Position numbers and translations under genes: made by a program. DNA of 47,930 bases. Origin: Hyphomicrobiales bacterium. GTDB taxonomy: Bacteria; Pseudomonadota; Alphaproteobacteria; Rhizobiales; Xanthobacteraceae. The notes under the pieces are model-generated. The model was given only the letters and a program-made list of their open reading frames with translations, made no database searches and had not been told where the DNA came from. The DNA lies in assembly GCA_003140315.1 (NCBI GenBank), contig PLJS01000262.1, positions 1,420-49,349 on the forward strand, written 5' to 3'. Every line of letters begins with the position of its first letter. Within the stretch, counting starts at the first letter, position 1. Shown piece after piece: positions 24,540-32,564 of the stretch.

Positions 24540-26378
24540 TCAGAAATCGTCATCGTCGTCGATTGGCGCGTTGGCCGCGGACTCGTCCAGGCCGCCGGAG
24601 GGAGCCGAGGCCTCGTCGCGCTGGCGCACGCCCACGATCTCGGCACCGGGAAAACGCGTCAGCACGGCCTGCACCAGCGGGTCGGCGCGCACGCCCTGCT
24701 CCAGCTCGGCGCGGCGCGTCTCGTTCTGCGCATGCAACGTCGGCGCACCGGGTTCGGATGAGACCACCACCATCCATCGGCGGCCAGTCCATTCGGAAAT
24801 CTTACGCTGGAGATCATTCACCAATGTTCTCGACGCGCTGGGTTCAAGCGCGATTTCAAGCTTTCCGTCCTCGAAGCGAACCGGCCGGACCTCGCGTAGG
24901 AGCGCCCGCTCGATGATGACGTCACGCTTCGCGCTCGCCAATTTGACGAGGTCGGGGAAACTATGCAGCGCGATCGGCGCCGGCACTGACGCTTGCGGTG
25001 TTTGCGGGGCGCGTTGAAAATCAGGTACCTGCGCGGTTACCAGTTGCGCTGGCGCGAGCGAGGCACGCGGCGTCCCGCGCGGCGCTTCATACCGCGGTGA
25101 GGACGGAGCAGGCGGCGCCGTCGCCATACCGCCGTTCCCGGTCGGTGCAGCCGGCCCCGCCGCTTCGTCGCGGCCGAGCGAACGGATCAGTTCGTCGGGC
25201 GTCGGCAGGTCGGCCGCGTAGGCGATGCGCACCAGCACCATTTCGGCTGCAGCCAGCGGCTTGCCCGCGTCCTTGACCTCGGCGAGCCCCTTGAACAGCA
25301 TCTGCCATGCACGCGAGAGGACGCGCATCGACAGCGCCGCCGCGAAGGCGCGCCCACGCGTGCGCTCGACTTCGGCAAGCGAGGGGTCGTCGGCGACCGC
25401 CGGCACAATCTTCACGCGCGTCACGAAATGCGTGAACTCGGCCAAGTCCGTCAGCACCACGCCCGGATCGGCGCCGGAATCATATTGGTCGCGCAGCTCG
25501 GTGAGCGCCGTCGCCATGTCGCCGCGCATCAGCGCTTCGAACAGGTCGATGACGCGCCCCCGGTCGGCGAGGCCGAGCATTTGGCGCACGTCTTCGGCGC
25601 GCACCGCACCCGCCGCATGCGCGATCGCCTGATCCATCAGCGAGAGCGCGTCGCGCACCGAGCCTTCGGCCGCGCGCGCGATCAGCGCCAGCGCCTCCGG
25701 CTCGACCGTGATGCTCTCCTTAGCGCAGATGCCTTCGAGATGCCGGACCAGGACTCCGGCCTCCACGCGGCGCAGGTCGAAGCGCTGGCAACGCGACAGG
25801 ATGGTGATCGGCACTTTGCGGATTTCGGTCGTCGCGAACACGAACTTCACGTGCGGCGGCGGCTCTTCCAGAGTCTTGAGCAGCGCGTTGAACGCCTGCG
25901 TCGAGAGCATGTGCACTTCGTCGAGGATGTAGACTTTATAACGCGCCGACACGGGCGAATAGCGCACGGCCTCGTTGATCTGGCGCACGTCGTCGACGCC
26001 GTTGTGCGACGCCGCGTCCATCTCGATCACGTCGACGTGGCGGCTCTCCATGATCGCCTGATCGTGCACGCCGAGCACCGGCATCGCGATCGTCGGCCCC
26101 TTGATCGAGCCGTCGGGTAACTCGTAATTCAACGCGCGGGCAAGGATGCGCGCGGTCGTGGTCTTTCCCACGCCGCGCACGCCGGTGAGGATCCAGGCCT
26201 GCGGGATGCGGCCGCTCTCGAACGCATTCGAGATCGTGCGCACCATCGCCTCTTGGCCGATCAGGTCGGCGAAGGTCGAAGGGCGATATTTGCGCGCGAG
26301 TACGCGATAGGACGAGGCGGCCTGCGGCGCCAAGGCGAGGCCCGGCTCGGATGCAACGGGAGGCGTCAAGTCGTTCAT
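24540..26378 (-). CDS. dnaX: DNA polymerase III subunit gamma/tau
   Basis: A 612-residue clamp-loader ATPase. Walker A GVRGVGKTTTAR (66-77), DEVHMLST Walker B and the SRC motif (SRCQRFDLRR) define the AAA+ core, followed by the collar domain and an Ala/Pro-rich linker (about 395-470) leading to a tau-type C-terminal domain that should contact the polymerase and DnaB. The zinc-binding module found in most DnaX proteins after Walker A lacks all four cysteines: the region 84-114 reads YELPDGSIKGPTIAMP and GVHDQAIM, and the first Cys in the protein is that of SRC. Related alphaproteobacteria also have degenerate ligands here. No A-run frameshift site was noticed. Confidence 0.95.
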   Translation of the reverse strand: MNDLTPPVASEPGLALAPQAASSYRVLARKYRPSTFADLIGQEAMVRTISNAFESGRIPQAWILTGVRGVGKTTTARILARALNYELPDGSIKGPTIAMPVLGVHDQAIMESRHVDVIEMDAASHNGVDDVRQINEAVRYSPVSARYKVYILDEVHMLSTQAFNALLKTLEEPPPHVKFVFATTEIRKVPITILSRCQRFDLRRVEAGVLVRHLEGICAKESITVEPEALALIARAAEGSVRDALSLMDQAIAHAAGAVRAEDVRQMLGLADRGRVIDLFEALMRGDMATALTELRDQYDSGADPGVVLTDLAEFTHFVTRVKIVPAVADDPSLAEVERTRGRAFAAALSMRVLSRAWQMLFKGLAEVKDAGKPLAAAEMVLVRIAYAADLPTPDELIRSLGRDEAAGPAAPTGNGGMATAPPAPSSPRYEAPRGTPRASLAPAQLVTAQVPDFQRAPQTPQASVPAPIALHSFPDLVKLASAKRDVIIERALLREVRPVRFEDGKLEIALEPSASRTLVNDLQRKISEWTGRRWMVVVSSEPGAPTLHAQNETRRAELEQGVRADPLVQAVLTRFPGAEIVGVRQRDEASAPSGGLDESAANAPIDDDDDF

Positions 26379-26422
26379 CGTGACCTACGCTCGGCCCCGT
26401 CTGCTGCTGAGTCTGAATTAGT

Positions 26423-26518
26423 GGGAGGCTGACGAGCGACCCGAGTCGAAGCTCGTTAGGGCTGCTTCCTTCCGGATCTGACCCGGTTGGCGAGTGGCTC
26501 GTCCACCGCCAACCTCCC
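26423..26518 (-). ncRNA. ffs: Signal recognition particle RNA (4.5S, bacterial small type)
   Basis: Read on the minus strand, the sequence begins GGGAGGTTGGCG and ends in CCTCCC, whose ends pair, giving a hairpin of about 96 nt. The apical loop region has the invariant SRP signature GTCAGATCCGGAAGGAAGC (about 26462-26480) that binds Ffh and forms the GGAA tetraloop with flanking symmetric loop. It lies 44 bases upstream of dnaX in the same direction. Exact ends are estimated from the terminal pairing. Confidence 0.93.
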
Positions 26519-26617
26519 GCAATCTATATCGGGCGAACAAAGCACGAATGCAAGCGCGCGCTTGCGCCCGCATGTTAGGTTTCCCCCGCCGTTTGTTCCC
26601 GCCGGGACGCTCATCTC

Positions 26618-27037
26618 ATGACCGATTCCGCCTGGTCGCTGCATCCGCAACTCGAGCGCGACGGCGCGAGCATCGGTGATCTGCCGCTGTCGCGTGTCCT
26701 CGTGATGAACGATGCCAACTATCCATGGGCCGTGCTGGTGCCGCGCCGCCCGGATCTCGTCGAGGTGCTCGATCTCGACGCGGCCGGACAGGCGCAACTC
26801 ATGACCGAGATCGCGCACGTCGCGCGTGCTCTGCGTGCCGTGACGCACTGCCACAAGCTCAATATCGCGGCGCTCGGAAACGCCGTGCCGCAACTGCATG
26901 TTCACGTCATCGCACGGTTCGCCTCCGACGCGGCGTGGCCGAAGCCGGTCTGGGGCGTGGTTCCGGCGCGCCCTTACGAGCCGGGCAAATTTCAACAACT
27001 CGTCGCTGCGCTGCGCGGCGAAATCCAATTCGACTGA
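26618..27037 (+). CDS. HIT domain-containing protein
   Basis: A 139-residue HIT-family protein. The histidine-triad motif reads PQLHVHVIAR (91-100): the first His of HxHxHxx is Gln (Q92), while H94, the expected nucleophile, and H96 remain, a substitution known in several HIT subgroups. VLVMNDANYPWAVLVPRR near residue 27-44 is the usual HIT N-terminal segment. HIT proteins hydrolyse or transfer nucleotides from small phosphoanhydrides or phosphoramidates. The substrate is unknown. It starts about 100 bases past the SRP RNA on the other strand, and nudC follows 67 bases downstream; both may clean up nucleotide derivatives. Confidence 0.9.
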   Translation: MTDSAWSLHPQLERDGASIGDLPLSRVLVMNDANYPWAVLVPRRPDLVEVLDLDAAGQAQLMTEIAHVARALRAVTHCHKLNIAALGNAVPQLHVHVIARFASDAAWPKPVWGVVPARPYEPGKFQQLVAALRGEIQFD

Positions 27038-27104
27038 GCGCCTTCCCTTGATAGGCCGGCCGATCCCGTGCGAGGTTCGGCGCCCCGCCCGCCGGAGCTC
27101 ATCC

Positions 27105-28058
27105 ATGCCGCACCGTCCCGATCTCGGGCCGAAGCCACGCCTCGGTTACACCGCAAGCGTGCTTGCGCGCGTCGCCGAGCGGCGCACCGATGCGGCGTTT
27201 CTGGCCGCCTGCGTTGCCGATCCGCGCGGCGGAGCCTACGCCGTCGGCGGCGAACTGGTCGTGATGAAGAAGACCGCCGCCGGACAAAATCCGCTGTTCT
27301 CCATCGACGAGGCGCGTGCGCTTGCACCGACCGCCGAGAGCGTCTTTCTCGGCCTCATGGGCGATGCCGGTCGTTTCGGCATCGCGCTCGATCCGGAAGC
27401 CACGAAGGGGCTCAAGGAGCGCGCCGACCTGATGGTCATCGATCTGCGCTCGATCGCCGTGCAGGGGCTGGTCGAGCCCGATCACCTCGCGCCACTCGCC
27501 GAAGCCAAGGCGCTGCTCGCCTGGCACGCGCGCCATCGCTTCTGCGCCAATTGCGGGACGGCCACGAAGGTGTCGCAGGCCGGCTGGAAGCGCGAATGCC
27601 TCAACTGCAAGGTCGAGCACTTCCCACGCACCGATCCGGTGGTGATCATGCTGGCGGTGGACGGCGAGCGTTGCCTGCTCGGGCGAGCCGGCCGCTTCGT
27701 TCAGAACATGTGGTCGTGCCTTGCGGGCTTCGTCGAGCCGGGCGAGACCATCGAGGAGGCGGCGCGGCGCGAAACGCTTGAGGAGGCCGGCATCGTCTGC
27801 GGCGAGGTCAAGTATTTCCGCTCGCAGCCATGGCCGTTCCCGATGTCGCTGATGATCGGCTGTCATGCGCGGGCGACGAATTCCAACATCACGGTCGATC
27901 GCGAGGAGCTCGAAGACGCGCGCTGGTTCACGCGCGACGAGGTCGCGTTGATGTTCCTCGGCCAGCATCCGGAAGGGATCAGCATCCCGCCGCCGATCGC
28001 CATCGCGCACCACATCATCCGCGCCTGGGTCGAGGAGGGCGACGGTGTCTTCCGCTGA
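27105..28058 (+). CDS. nudC: NAD(+) diphosphatase (NADH pyrophosphatase)
   Basis: A 317-residue Nudix hydrolase. ATG 27105 is chosen; the frame is open upstream, but that sequence is without family resemblance. A C4 zinc ribbon (CANCG and CLNC, about 155-176) precedes the Nudix domain, with Nudix box GFVEPGETIEEAARRETLEEAG (G-x5-E-x7-REUxEExG) and the NADH-specific SQPWPFPMSLM right after it. These hydrolyse NADH to NMNH and AMP and in E. coli decap NAD-capped RNA. Its end overlaps the sugar-kinase start by 14 bases. Confidence 0.95.
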   Translation: MPHRPDLGPKPRLGYTASVLARVAERRTDAAFLAACVADPRGGAYAVGGELVVMKKTAAGQNPLFSIDEARALAPTAESVFLGLMGDAGRFGIALDPEATKGLKERADLMVIDLRSIAVQGLVEPDHLAPLAEAKALLAWHARHRFCANCGTATKVSQAGWKRECLNCKVEHFPRTDPVVIMLAVDGERCLLGRAGRFVQNMWSCLAGFVEPGETIEEAARRETLEEAGIVCGEVKYFRSQPWPFPMSLMIGCHARATNSNITVDREELEDARWFTRDEVALMFLGQHPEGISIPPPIAIAHHIIRAWVEEGDGVFR

Positions 28059-28974
28059 CACCGCGCGAAAGCATGTGCTCTGCGCCGGCATCGCGGTGCT
28101 CGATCAGGTGTTCCGCGTTGCGAACTTTCCGCGTCCGGATGTGAAGACGCAGGCGAGCGAATTTCGCACCGTCAATGGCGGCAACGCGGCGAACGCCGCC
28201 GTCGCGATCTCACGCCTCGGCGCACGGGCGAGCTTTGCCGGTCCACTGGGCGGGCCCGCGGGCGAGGACGCGGTCGGCGACGCGTTCCTGGCACTCGCGG
28301 CGCGCGAGGGCATCGATTGCTCGGCCTGCCCGCGCGTCGACGGCGCGCCGACCTCCATTTCGGCGATCTGCATCGATAGCCGCGGCGAACGCGCCATCGT
28401 CAACTTCCGCGACGACCGGCTCGCCGCAGCGCGTCCCGTGAATGCCGCAGCCCTCGTCGCCGATGCCGACGCCGTGATGGCCGACAATCGCTTCCCGGAA
28501 TTCGCCGCCGAAGTCTGTCGCGCCGCCCGCGCGCGGCGCATCCCCGTCGTACTCGATGCCGACGAGCCGCGCCGCGACAGCAACGACCTGCTTGCGATCG
28601 TCTCGCACGTCGTGTTCTCGGCCGAGGGGCTGCGTGCCACCGCCGGCAGCGATCATCTCGGTCGTTCGTTGATCGATGTTAGCAAGCGGACGCCGGCGTT
28701 TCTGGCGGTCACGGACGGACGCAACGACGTGCTGTGGCTCGACGGTGGCGAATTGCGGCAGGTGCCGGCCTTCGCGGTCGATGTGGTCGACACGCTCGGC
28801 GCCGGTGACACGTTCCATGGCGCATTCGCGCTGATGCTGGCGGAAGGGCGCAACGAACGCGACGCGATGCGGGTTGCGGCCGCGGCCGCCGCGCTCAAAT
28901 GCACGCGCTATGGCGGCATCCTGGGTGCGCCCACGCGCGCCGAGGTCGAGGCGTTTCTCGCGGCAAGGGATTGA
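28045..28974 (+). CDS. PfkB-family sugar kinase
   Basis: A 309-residue ribokinase-like kinase starting at GTG 28045. The N-terminal GGNAANAAVAISRLGARASFAG substrate block and the C-terminal VDTLGAGDTFHGAFALML (ATP and anion hole, with the catalytic Asp in GAGD) are the two PROSITE-type signatures. The missing acidic lid details and short length do not define the sugar. Related proteins in Rhizobiales are annotated as sugar or sulfofructose kinases, names not testable here. It overlaps nudC, so it is translationally coupled to it, and it ends 16 bases from the convergent sulfur operon. Confidence 0.88.
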   Translation: MSSADTARKHVLCAGIAVLDQVFRVANFPRPDVKTQASEFRTVNGGNAANAAVAISRLGARASFAGPLGGPAGEDAVGDAFLALAAREGIDCSACPRVDGAPTSISAICIDSRGERAIVNFRDDRLAAARPVNAAALVADADAVMADNRFPEFAAEVCRAARARRIPVVLDADEPRRDSNDLLAIVSHVVFSAEGLRATAGSDHLGRSLIDVSKRTPAFLAVTDGRNDVLWLDGGELRQVPAFAVDVVDTLGAGDTFHGAFALMLAEGRNERDAMRVAAAAAALKCTRYGGILGAPTRAEVEAFLAARD

Positions 28975-28990
28975 AGTTGTTTCCTTGATG

Positions 28991-29149
28991 TTATTTTTTC
29001 TGTGTCGACGGGCAGGGCGCGCCGCAGGGCGCGCAGGCGCCGGCAAAATCCTCGGGCGAGACCGCCCGCGCGCTCGACGGGCTGGTGAGATGGTCGGTGA
29101 TCAGGGCTGCGAGCCCCGCGATCAGCGCCAATGCATAAAGGATGCGCAT
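28991..29149 (-). CDS. Small Cys-rich membrane-anchored peptide of the sulfur operon
   Basis: A 52-residue frame from ATG 29149, starting 7 bases after the YeeE/YedE stop on the same strand. The N-terminal MRILYALALIAGLAALITDH is one hydrophobic segment, a signal anchor or signal peptide. After a Ser/Pro linker comes a cysteine cluster ACAPCGAPCP, with C39, C42 and C46 (CxxC-x3-C). The spacing and strand suggest it is co-transcribed with the sulfur transporter and rhodanese and may carry or bind sulfur or metal on the outer face. No family is recognised and it is easily missed by gene finders. Confidence 0.6.
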   Translation of the reverse strand: MRILYALALIAGLAALITDHLTSPSSARAVSPEDFAGACAPCGAPCPSTQKK

Positions 29150-29156
29150 GAGGGCC

Positions 29157-30305
29157 TCAATCGCGCGAGAGGCCGAAGGCGGGGCGCAGCCGGACGCCGA
29201 TCGCGCAGCCGCCAAGCGCGGCCGCAAACCACACCCAGCCATGCAGCGAGCCGGACGCGACGCCACCGACGAATGCCCCGATGTTGCAGCCAAAGCCGAT
29301 GCGCGCGCCCCAGCCCATCAGCAGTCCGCCGATCGCGGCCGCGATGAGCGAGCGCGCCGGAGGCCAGGCGCCCCGCGCGAACGGTTTCGCGGCGGCGGCC
29401 GCTGCCATGGCGCCGAAGATCATGCCCAAATCCGTCAGGCTCGACGTGTCGGACAGGATCGATTCGCCGAGCGCGCGTTTCGGCCCGGCCCATTGCCAGA
29501 ATTCCGCGTGCGAGAAGTCGAAGCCCAAGAGCGCCGCGATTTTGGCGCCCCAGACCGTGAAGCCGAACGTGACGCTCCAGGGATGGTGGCCGGCGAGGAA
29601 CACCCCGATCGAGATCAGCCCGATCGCGACCGCGCCGACGATCAGCGTGGGACGCGGCCTGAAGCTCGCGCCGCGCGCGCGTGCGACGCCCGCGATCATC
29701 AGCGCCGCGAGCGCGATGCTGGCGAGTGTCGCCGCCAAGCCGCCCCACGGCCCGAAATAGGTCGACGCCAAAATCGGATCGATGCCGCCAAGCGCCAGAA
29801 ACGCAGGCAGATGCAGGCTGCCGATCACGCTGCCGACGATGAACAGCGCGAGCGCGATCAGCATCCGCCCAGATCCGCCGCCCGCCGTATAGAGCGTGCC
29901 CGAGCCGCAGCCGTTCGCGAACTGCATGCCGATGCCGAACACGAAGGCGCCGATCACCAGCGAGGGCCCGATCGGTGCGATCGCGCCGCCGAAGCCCGGA
30001 ACGAGAGCCGCGACCGGCACTATTACTGTCGCCGCAACCGCGATCAGCAGCAGCGCCGCAAGCAATCCGCCAGCTTCCCCGCATACGAGGAAACGGCGCC
30101 ATGCGGCGGTGAATGAGAATTCCGCTTTGAGGAAGGCGACGCCGAGCGCGAAGCCGAGAACGATCAGTGCGGCCGAGGCGGGCCGCCCGTCGAGCACGAC
30201 GAGCGTGACCAGCACGGCGGTTGCGAGCACGGCGGCGATGAGGAACGGCCAATCAAGCCGCGGCGTCGCCGCAACGGCGGGCGTCTCAAGGGTCGCGGTA
30301 CTCAT
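29157..30305 (-). CDS. YeeE/YedE family thiosulfate/sulfur transporter
   Basis: A 382-residue, roughly 10-helix membrane protein. Two pseudo-symmetric halves each carry the family Cys motif: FANGCGSGTLYTAGGG (C133) and GFGCNIGAFVGG near residue 340. The family includes TsuA, which moves thiosulfate, and YeeE; the cysteines relay the sulfur anion through the membrane by hydrogen bonding. It is between a periplasmic rhodanese gene (25 bases upstream) and the small Cys-rich peptide (7 bases downstream), so the operon is for sulfur uptake or sulfane-sulfur traffic. Confidence 0.9.
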   Translation of the reverse strand: MSTATLETPAVAATPRLDWPFLIAAVLATAVLVTLVVLDGRPASAALIVLGFALGVAFLKAEFSFTAAWRRFLVCGEAGGLLAALLLIAVAATVIVPVAALVPGFGGAIAPIGPSLVIGAFVFGIGMQFANGCGSGTLYTAGGGSGRMLIALALFIVGSVIGSLHLPAFLALGGIDPILASTYFGPWGGLAATLASIALAALMIAGVARARGASFRPRPTLIVGAVAIGLISIGVFLAGHHPWSVTFGFTVWGAKIAALLGFDFSHAEFWQWAGPKRALGESILSDTSSLTDLGMIFGAMAAAAAAKPFARGAWPPARSLIAAAIGGLLMGWGARIGFGCNIGAFVGGVASGSLHGWVWFAAALGGCAIGVRLRPAFGLSRD

Positions 30306-30330
30306 GGCGTCTGGTTAGCCCCGGCAGGGG

Positions 30331-31329
30331 TTAGGAGCCAAATCCGAGCTTCTTCTTCAAGTCGTCCCACTTGGTACGTGACGACGCAAGAGGGCGGTTC
30401 GGATCGGCGGTCCATTCGACCATGGAGCCGTAATACAGCCGGACATCCTTGTGGCCGAGGACCTCGGAGAGCACGAACCAGTCGGTCGCGCCCCAGTGGC
30501 CTGTGTTGCAATAGGCGACCGCCGGACCAGCGGGCAGCGCCGCGGCGAGGGCGCTAAGCTCGGCCTTCGGCTTCAACCGGTTCGTCGCCTCGTCATAAAA
30601 GCTTGCGCTGTCCAGGCTGACGGCGCCGGGAATGTGCCCATAGGCCAGCGCGGCCGGCGCCTTCTCCTTGCCGACGAAGAACGACGCGGGCCGCGCGTCG
30701 ATCAGCGTGGCGCCGCCGTTGCGCTCGATCGCCTCGACCGCGCCGACTTCGGCGAGCAGGGCATTGTCGACCGTCGCGGTGAAAATCTTCGGCGCTGGAG
30801 CGTTGGCGCCGGTCTCGACCGGGTGACGTTCCGCGGTCCATGCCGCAAAGCCGCCGTCGAGGATCGAGACCTTGGCGAGCCCCGCGACCTTGAGCGTCCA
30901 ATAAACCCGCGCCGCCGAGCCGAAGTCGGTGTAGCTCACGCCGGCCGGTACGACGACGACGTGGCTGTCCTCGTCGATGGCGGTCTCGCCGATCAGCTTC
31001 TCAAGCTCCGCGACCGTCGGCAGCATGAACGGAACGCCGTTGCGCGTGACGCGCCAGCCGGCCTTGTCGTAGTCGCTGTGGACGGCGCCGGGAATGTGTC
31101 CCCTCACGTAGGCTTCGATGCCGCCGCCGTCGATCGCCGAGCGGATGTCGAGCACCACCACGTTGGTGTCCTTGATGTGCTGCGCGAGCCAGCCGGTCGA
31201 GACCAGCGGCAACGCGGCGTCGGCGCGTGCAGGGCTCGCGAGCACGAATACCGCAAGCGCCACGGCCGCCACGTGGCCGGCGATGCGGCGGGCGGAAGCC
31301 CGAACGGATGCAAACAAGACGGGGGGCAT
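30331..31329 (-). CDS. Periplasmic two-domain rhodanese (sulfurtransferase)
   Basis: A 332-residue protein with a Sec signal (hydrophobic 17-32, likely cut after ARA). Two rhodanese domains follow: the N-terminal one (about 42-170; VVVLDIRS, GHIPGAV, DGGFAAW) lacks an active cysteine in the loop after VVVVPAGV, so it is non-catalytic, while the C-terminal one (about 190-325) has C274 in AYCNTGHWG, the persulfide-forming residue, and LIDARP. This layout matches thiosulfate or mercaptopyruvate sulfurtransferases. As the first gene of the operon with the YeeE/YedE transporter, it probably supplies or processes periplasmic sulfur compounds. Confidence 0.92.
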   Translation of the reverse strand: MPPVLFASVRASARRIAGHVAAVALAVFVLASPARADAALPLVSTGWLAQHIKDTNVVVLDIRSAIDGGGIEAYVRGHIPGAVHSDYDKAGWRVTRNGVPFMLPTVAELEKLIGETAIDEDSHVVVVPAGVSYTDFGSAARVYWTLKVAGLAKVSILDGGFAAWTAERHPVETGANAPAPKIFTATVDNALLAEVGAVEAIERNGGATLIDARPASFFVGKEKAPAALAYGHIPGAVSLDSASFYDEATNRLKPKAELSALAAALPAGPAVAYCNTGHWGATDWFVLSEVLGHKDVRLYYGSMVEWTADPNRPLASSRTKWDDLKKKLGFGS

Positions 31330-31466
31330 TGGCGATCTCGATCAATTACCCTCTTGAAATAGAATATTTTTCTCTCTAAAAACAGATACGGCACATAAAA
31401 AGAAAGATATTTCTCATTACTAGGGATGAAGGCAACAAAGCGTCTAAGATTACGAGGCTTCGCAGC
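31330..31466. promoter_or_regulatory. Divergent promoter region of the rhodanese and Lrp/AsnC genes
   Basis: This 137-base gap is much richer in A/T than its surroundings (about 31350-31445). It has repeated T-rich runs such as GAATATTTTTC and GATATTTCTC near 31361 and 31408. An A/T-rich divergent intergenic region beside an Lrp/AsnC gene is where autoregulatory binding sites usually lie. No exact -35/-10 pair could be fixed. Confidence 0.5.
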
Positions 31467-31919
31467 ATGGATGCCATCGACCGTAAAATCCTCGCCGTCC
31501 TGCAGCAGGACGCCTCACTCTCCGTGGCCGAGATCGGCAGCCGGGTGGGGCTGTCTTCCACGCCATGCTGGAAGCGCATCCAGAAGCTCGAAGGCGAGGG
31601 TGTGATTCAGCGCCGCGTCGCGGTCGTCGATCCCGACAAGATCGGCCTCGGCGTCACGGTGTTCATCGCGGTCGAGACGGGCGACCACTCGGAGGAATGG
31701 CTGAGGCGCTTCGCCGAGGTCGTCGGCGCGATGCCCGAGGTGATGGAGTTCTACCGGATGGCGGGGGACGTCGACTACATGCTGCGCGTCGCCGTCGCCA
31801 GCATCCAGGACTACGACGCGTTCTACAAGAAGCTGATCTCGGCGATCCCGCTGAAGAACGTGACGTCGCGCTTTGCGATGGAACGAATTAAGCAGACCAC
31901 GGCGCTGCCGATCGGCTAG
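31467..31919 (+). CDS. Lrp/AsnC family transcriptional regulator
   Basis: A 150-residue regulator with the AsnC helix-turn-helix (IDRKILAVLQQDASLSVAEI, then SRVGLSSTPCWKRIQKLEGEG, about 4-45) and the C-terminal RAM effector/oligomer domain (VEFYRMAGDVDYMLRV, about 90-110). It is divergent from the rhodanese-YeeE-peptide operon and is its likely regulator. Lrp family members that control sulfur or cysteine genes bind cysteine or similar ligands; that is an inference here. The stop codon is the first part of a dispersed palindrome. Confidence 0.92.
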   Translation: MDAIDRKILAVLQQDASLSVAEIGSRVGLSSTPCWKRIQKLEGEGVIQRRVAVVDPDKIGLGVTVFIAVETGDHSEEWLRRFAEVVGAMPEVMEFYRMAGDVDYMLRVAVASIQDYDAFYKKLISAIPLKNVTSRFAMERIKQTTALPIG

Positions 31920-31967
31920 AGCATGATCCCGAAAAGTGGGAACCGGTTTTCGGACAAGATCATGCTC
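31919..31967. repeat. Dispersed palindromic repeat (GAGCATGATC...GATCATGCTC)
   Basis: A 49-base imperfect palindrome with 10-base arms GAGCATGATC (31919-31928) and GATCATGCTC (31958-31967) and inner complementary parts (CCGAAAA / TTTTCGG). It starts at the last base of the Lrp-type gene's TAG stop, so it may also serve as a transcription end. The sequence is of a kind well known in many copies in Bradyrhizobium and relatives; only one copy is in this window. Confidence 0.75.
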
Positions 31968-31988
31968 GGGTAAAAGACTGCAGCCTTA

Positions 31989-32564
31989 TCAACAGGCGTT
32001 GCAGGCGACCGAGGTTGATAGACGCGGCGCCATATAGATCTGGTCGCTGAGCGTGAGCGTGCCGGTGATGACATAGCCCATGGTCGGCGTGTAGGCGTAT
32101 TTCGCTTCGCCCCAGATCAACGACGTGTTGGCGACATTGAGCGCCGCCGGCAGCGTGACGACCGAGCCGACGGTACGCGCGGTACCGTTCAACGTCTTGC
32201 TCCAGGCGATCGTGGCAACGTTGCTGCTGCTGATGGTGACGCTCGAGACCGTAATCTTGAGATTGGTGGTCGCGTAGGGTGCGACGATCGCCGACGATGC
32301 GGCGAGAATGTTCGTCATGTCCGAACTGCTGACGCTCGTCACCTGGGCGACGAGGTCGGCGAGCGTGCGGGAGATCAGCGTCACCTTGCGGTCGATCGCG
32401 ACCGCCTGCGAGATTTCGACGCCGCCGAGATAAAGCGTGACCATCAGCGGCAGCAGCATCGCGAACTCGACCGCCGAGACGCCGCGCTTGTCGCGGACAA
32501 GCCGGCGCAGCCGGCGCGAGAAGCGCCGCGCGAGGCGGGCGGGCATCATCACAAGGGTGCTCAT
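31989..32564 (-). CDS. TadE/TadG-type pilus assembly protein (second gene)
   Basis: A 191-residue protein whose ATG at 32564 overlaps the preceding stop (ATGA). A basic leader RRLVRDKRGVSAVEFAMLLPL leads into the TadE-type hydrophobic segment (about 24-55; G-x-SAVEF, as in prepilin-like cleavage sites for TadV/CpaA). The rest is Ser/Thr-rich and beta-like and ends in SVACNAC, a C-terminal pair of cysteines. TadE/TadG minor pseudopilins are matured by the prepilin peptidase and needed for Flp fibre assembly. Pairing with the upstream TadE gene and the pilus locus supports this. The longer upstream frame is not used. Confidence 0.85.
   Translation of the reverse strand: MSTLVMMPARLARRFSRRLRRLVRDKRGVSAVEFAMLLPLMVTLYLGGVEISQAVAIDRKVTLISRTLADLVAQVTSVSSSDMTNILAASSAIVAPYATTNLKITVSSVTISSSNVATIAWSKTLNGTARTVGSVVTLPAALNVANTSLIWGEAKYAYTPTMGYVITGTLTLSDQIYMAPRLSTSVACNAC

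Noticed and set aside
24540-26378. Programmed frameshift in dnaX making a short gamma form
   Set aside because: No A-rich slippery heptamer with downstream hairpin was seen in the expected region.
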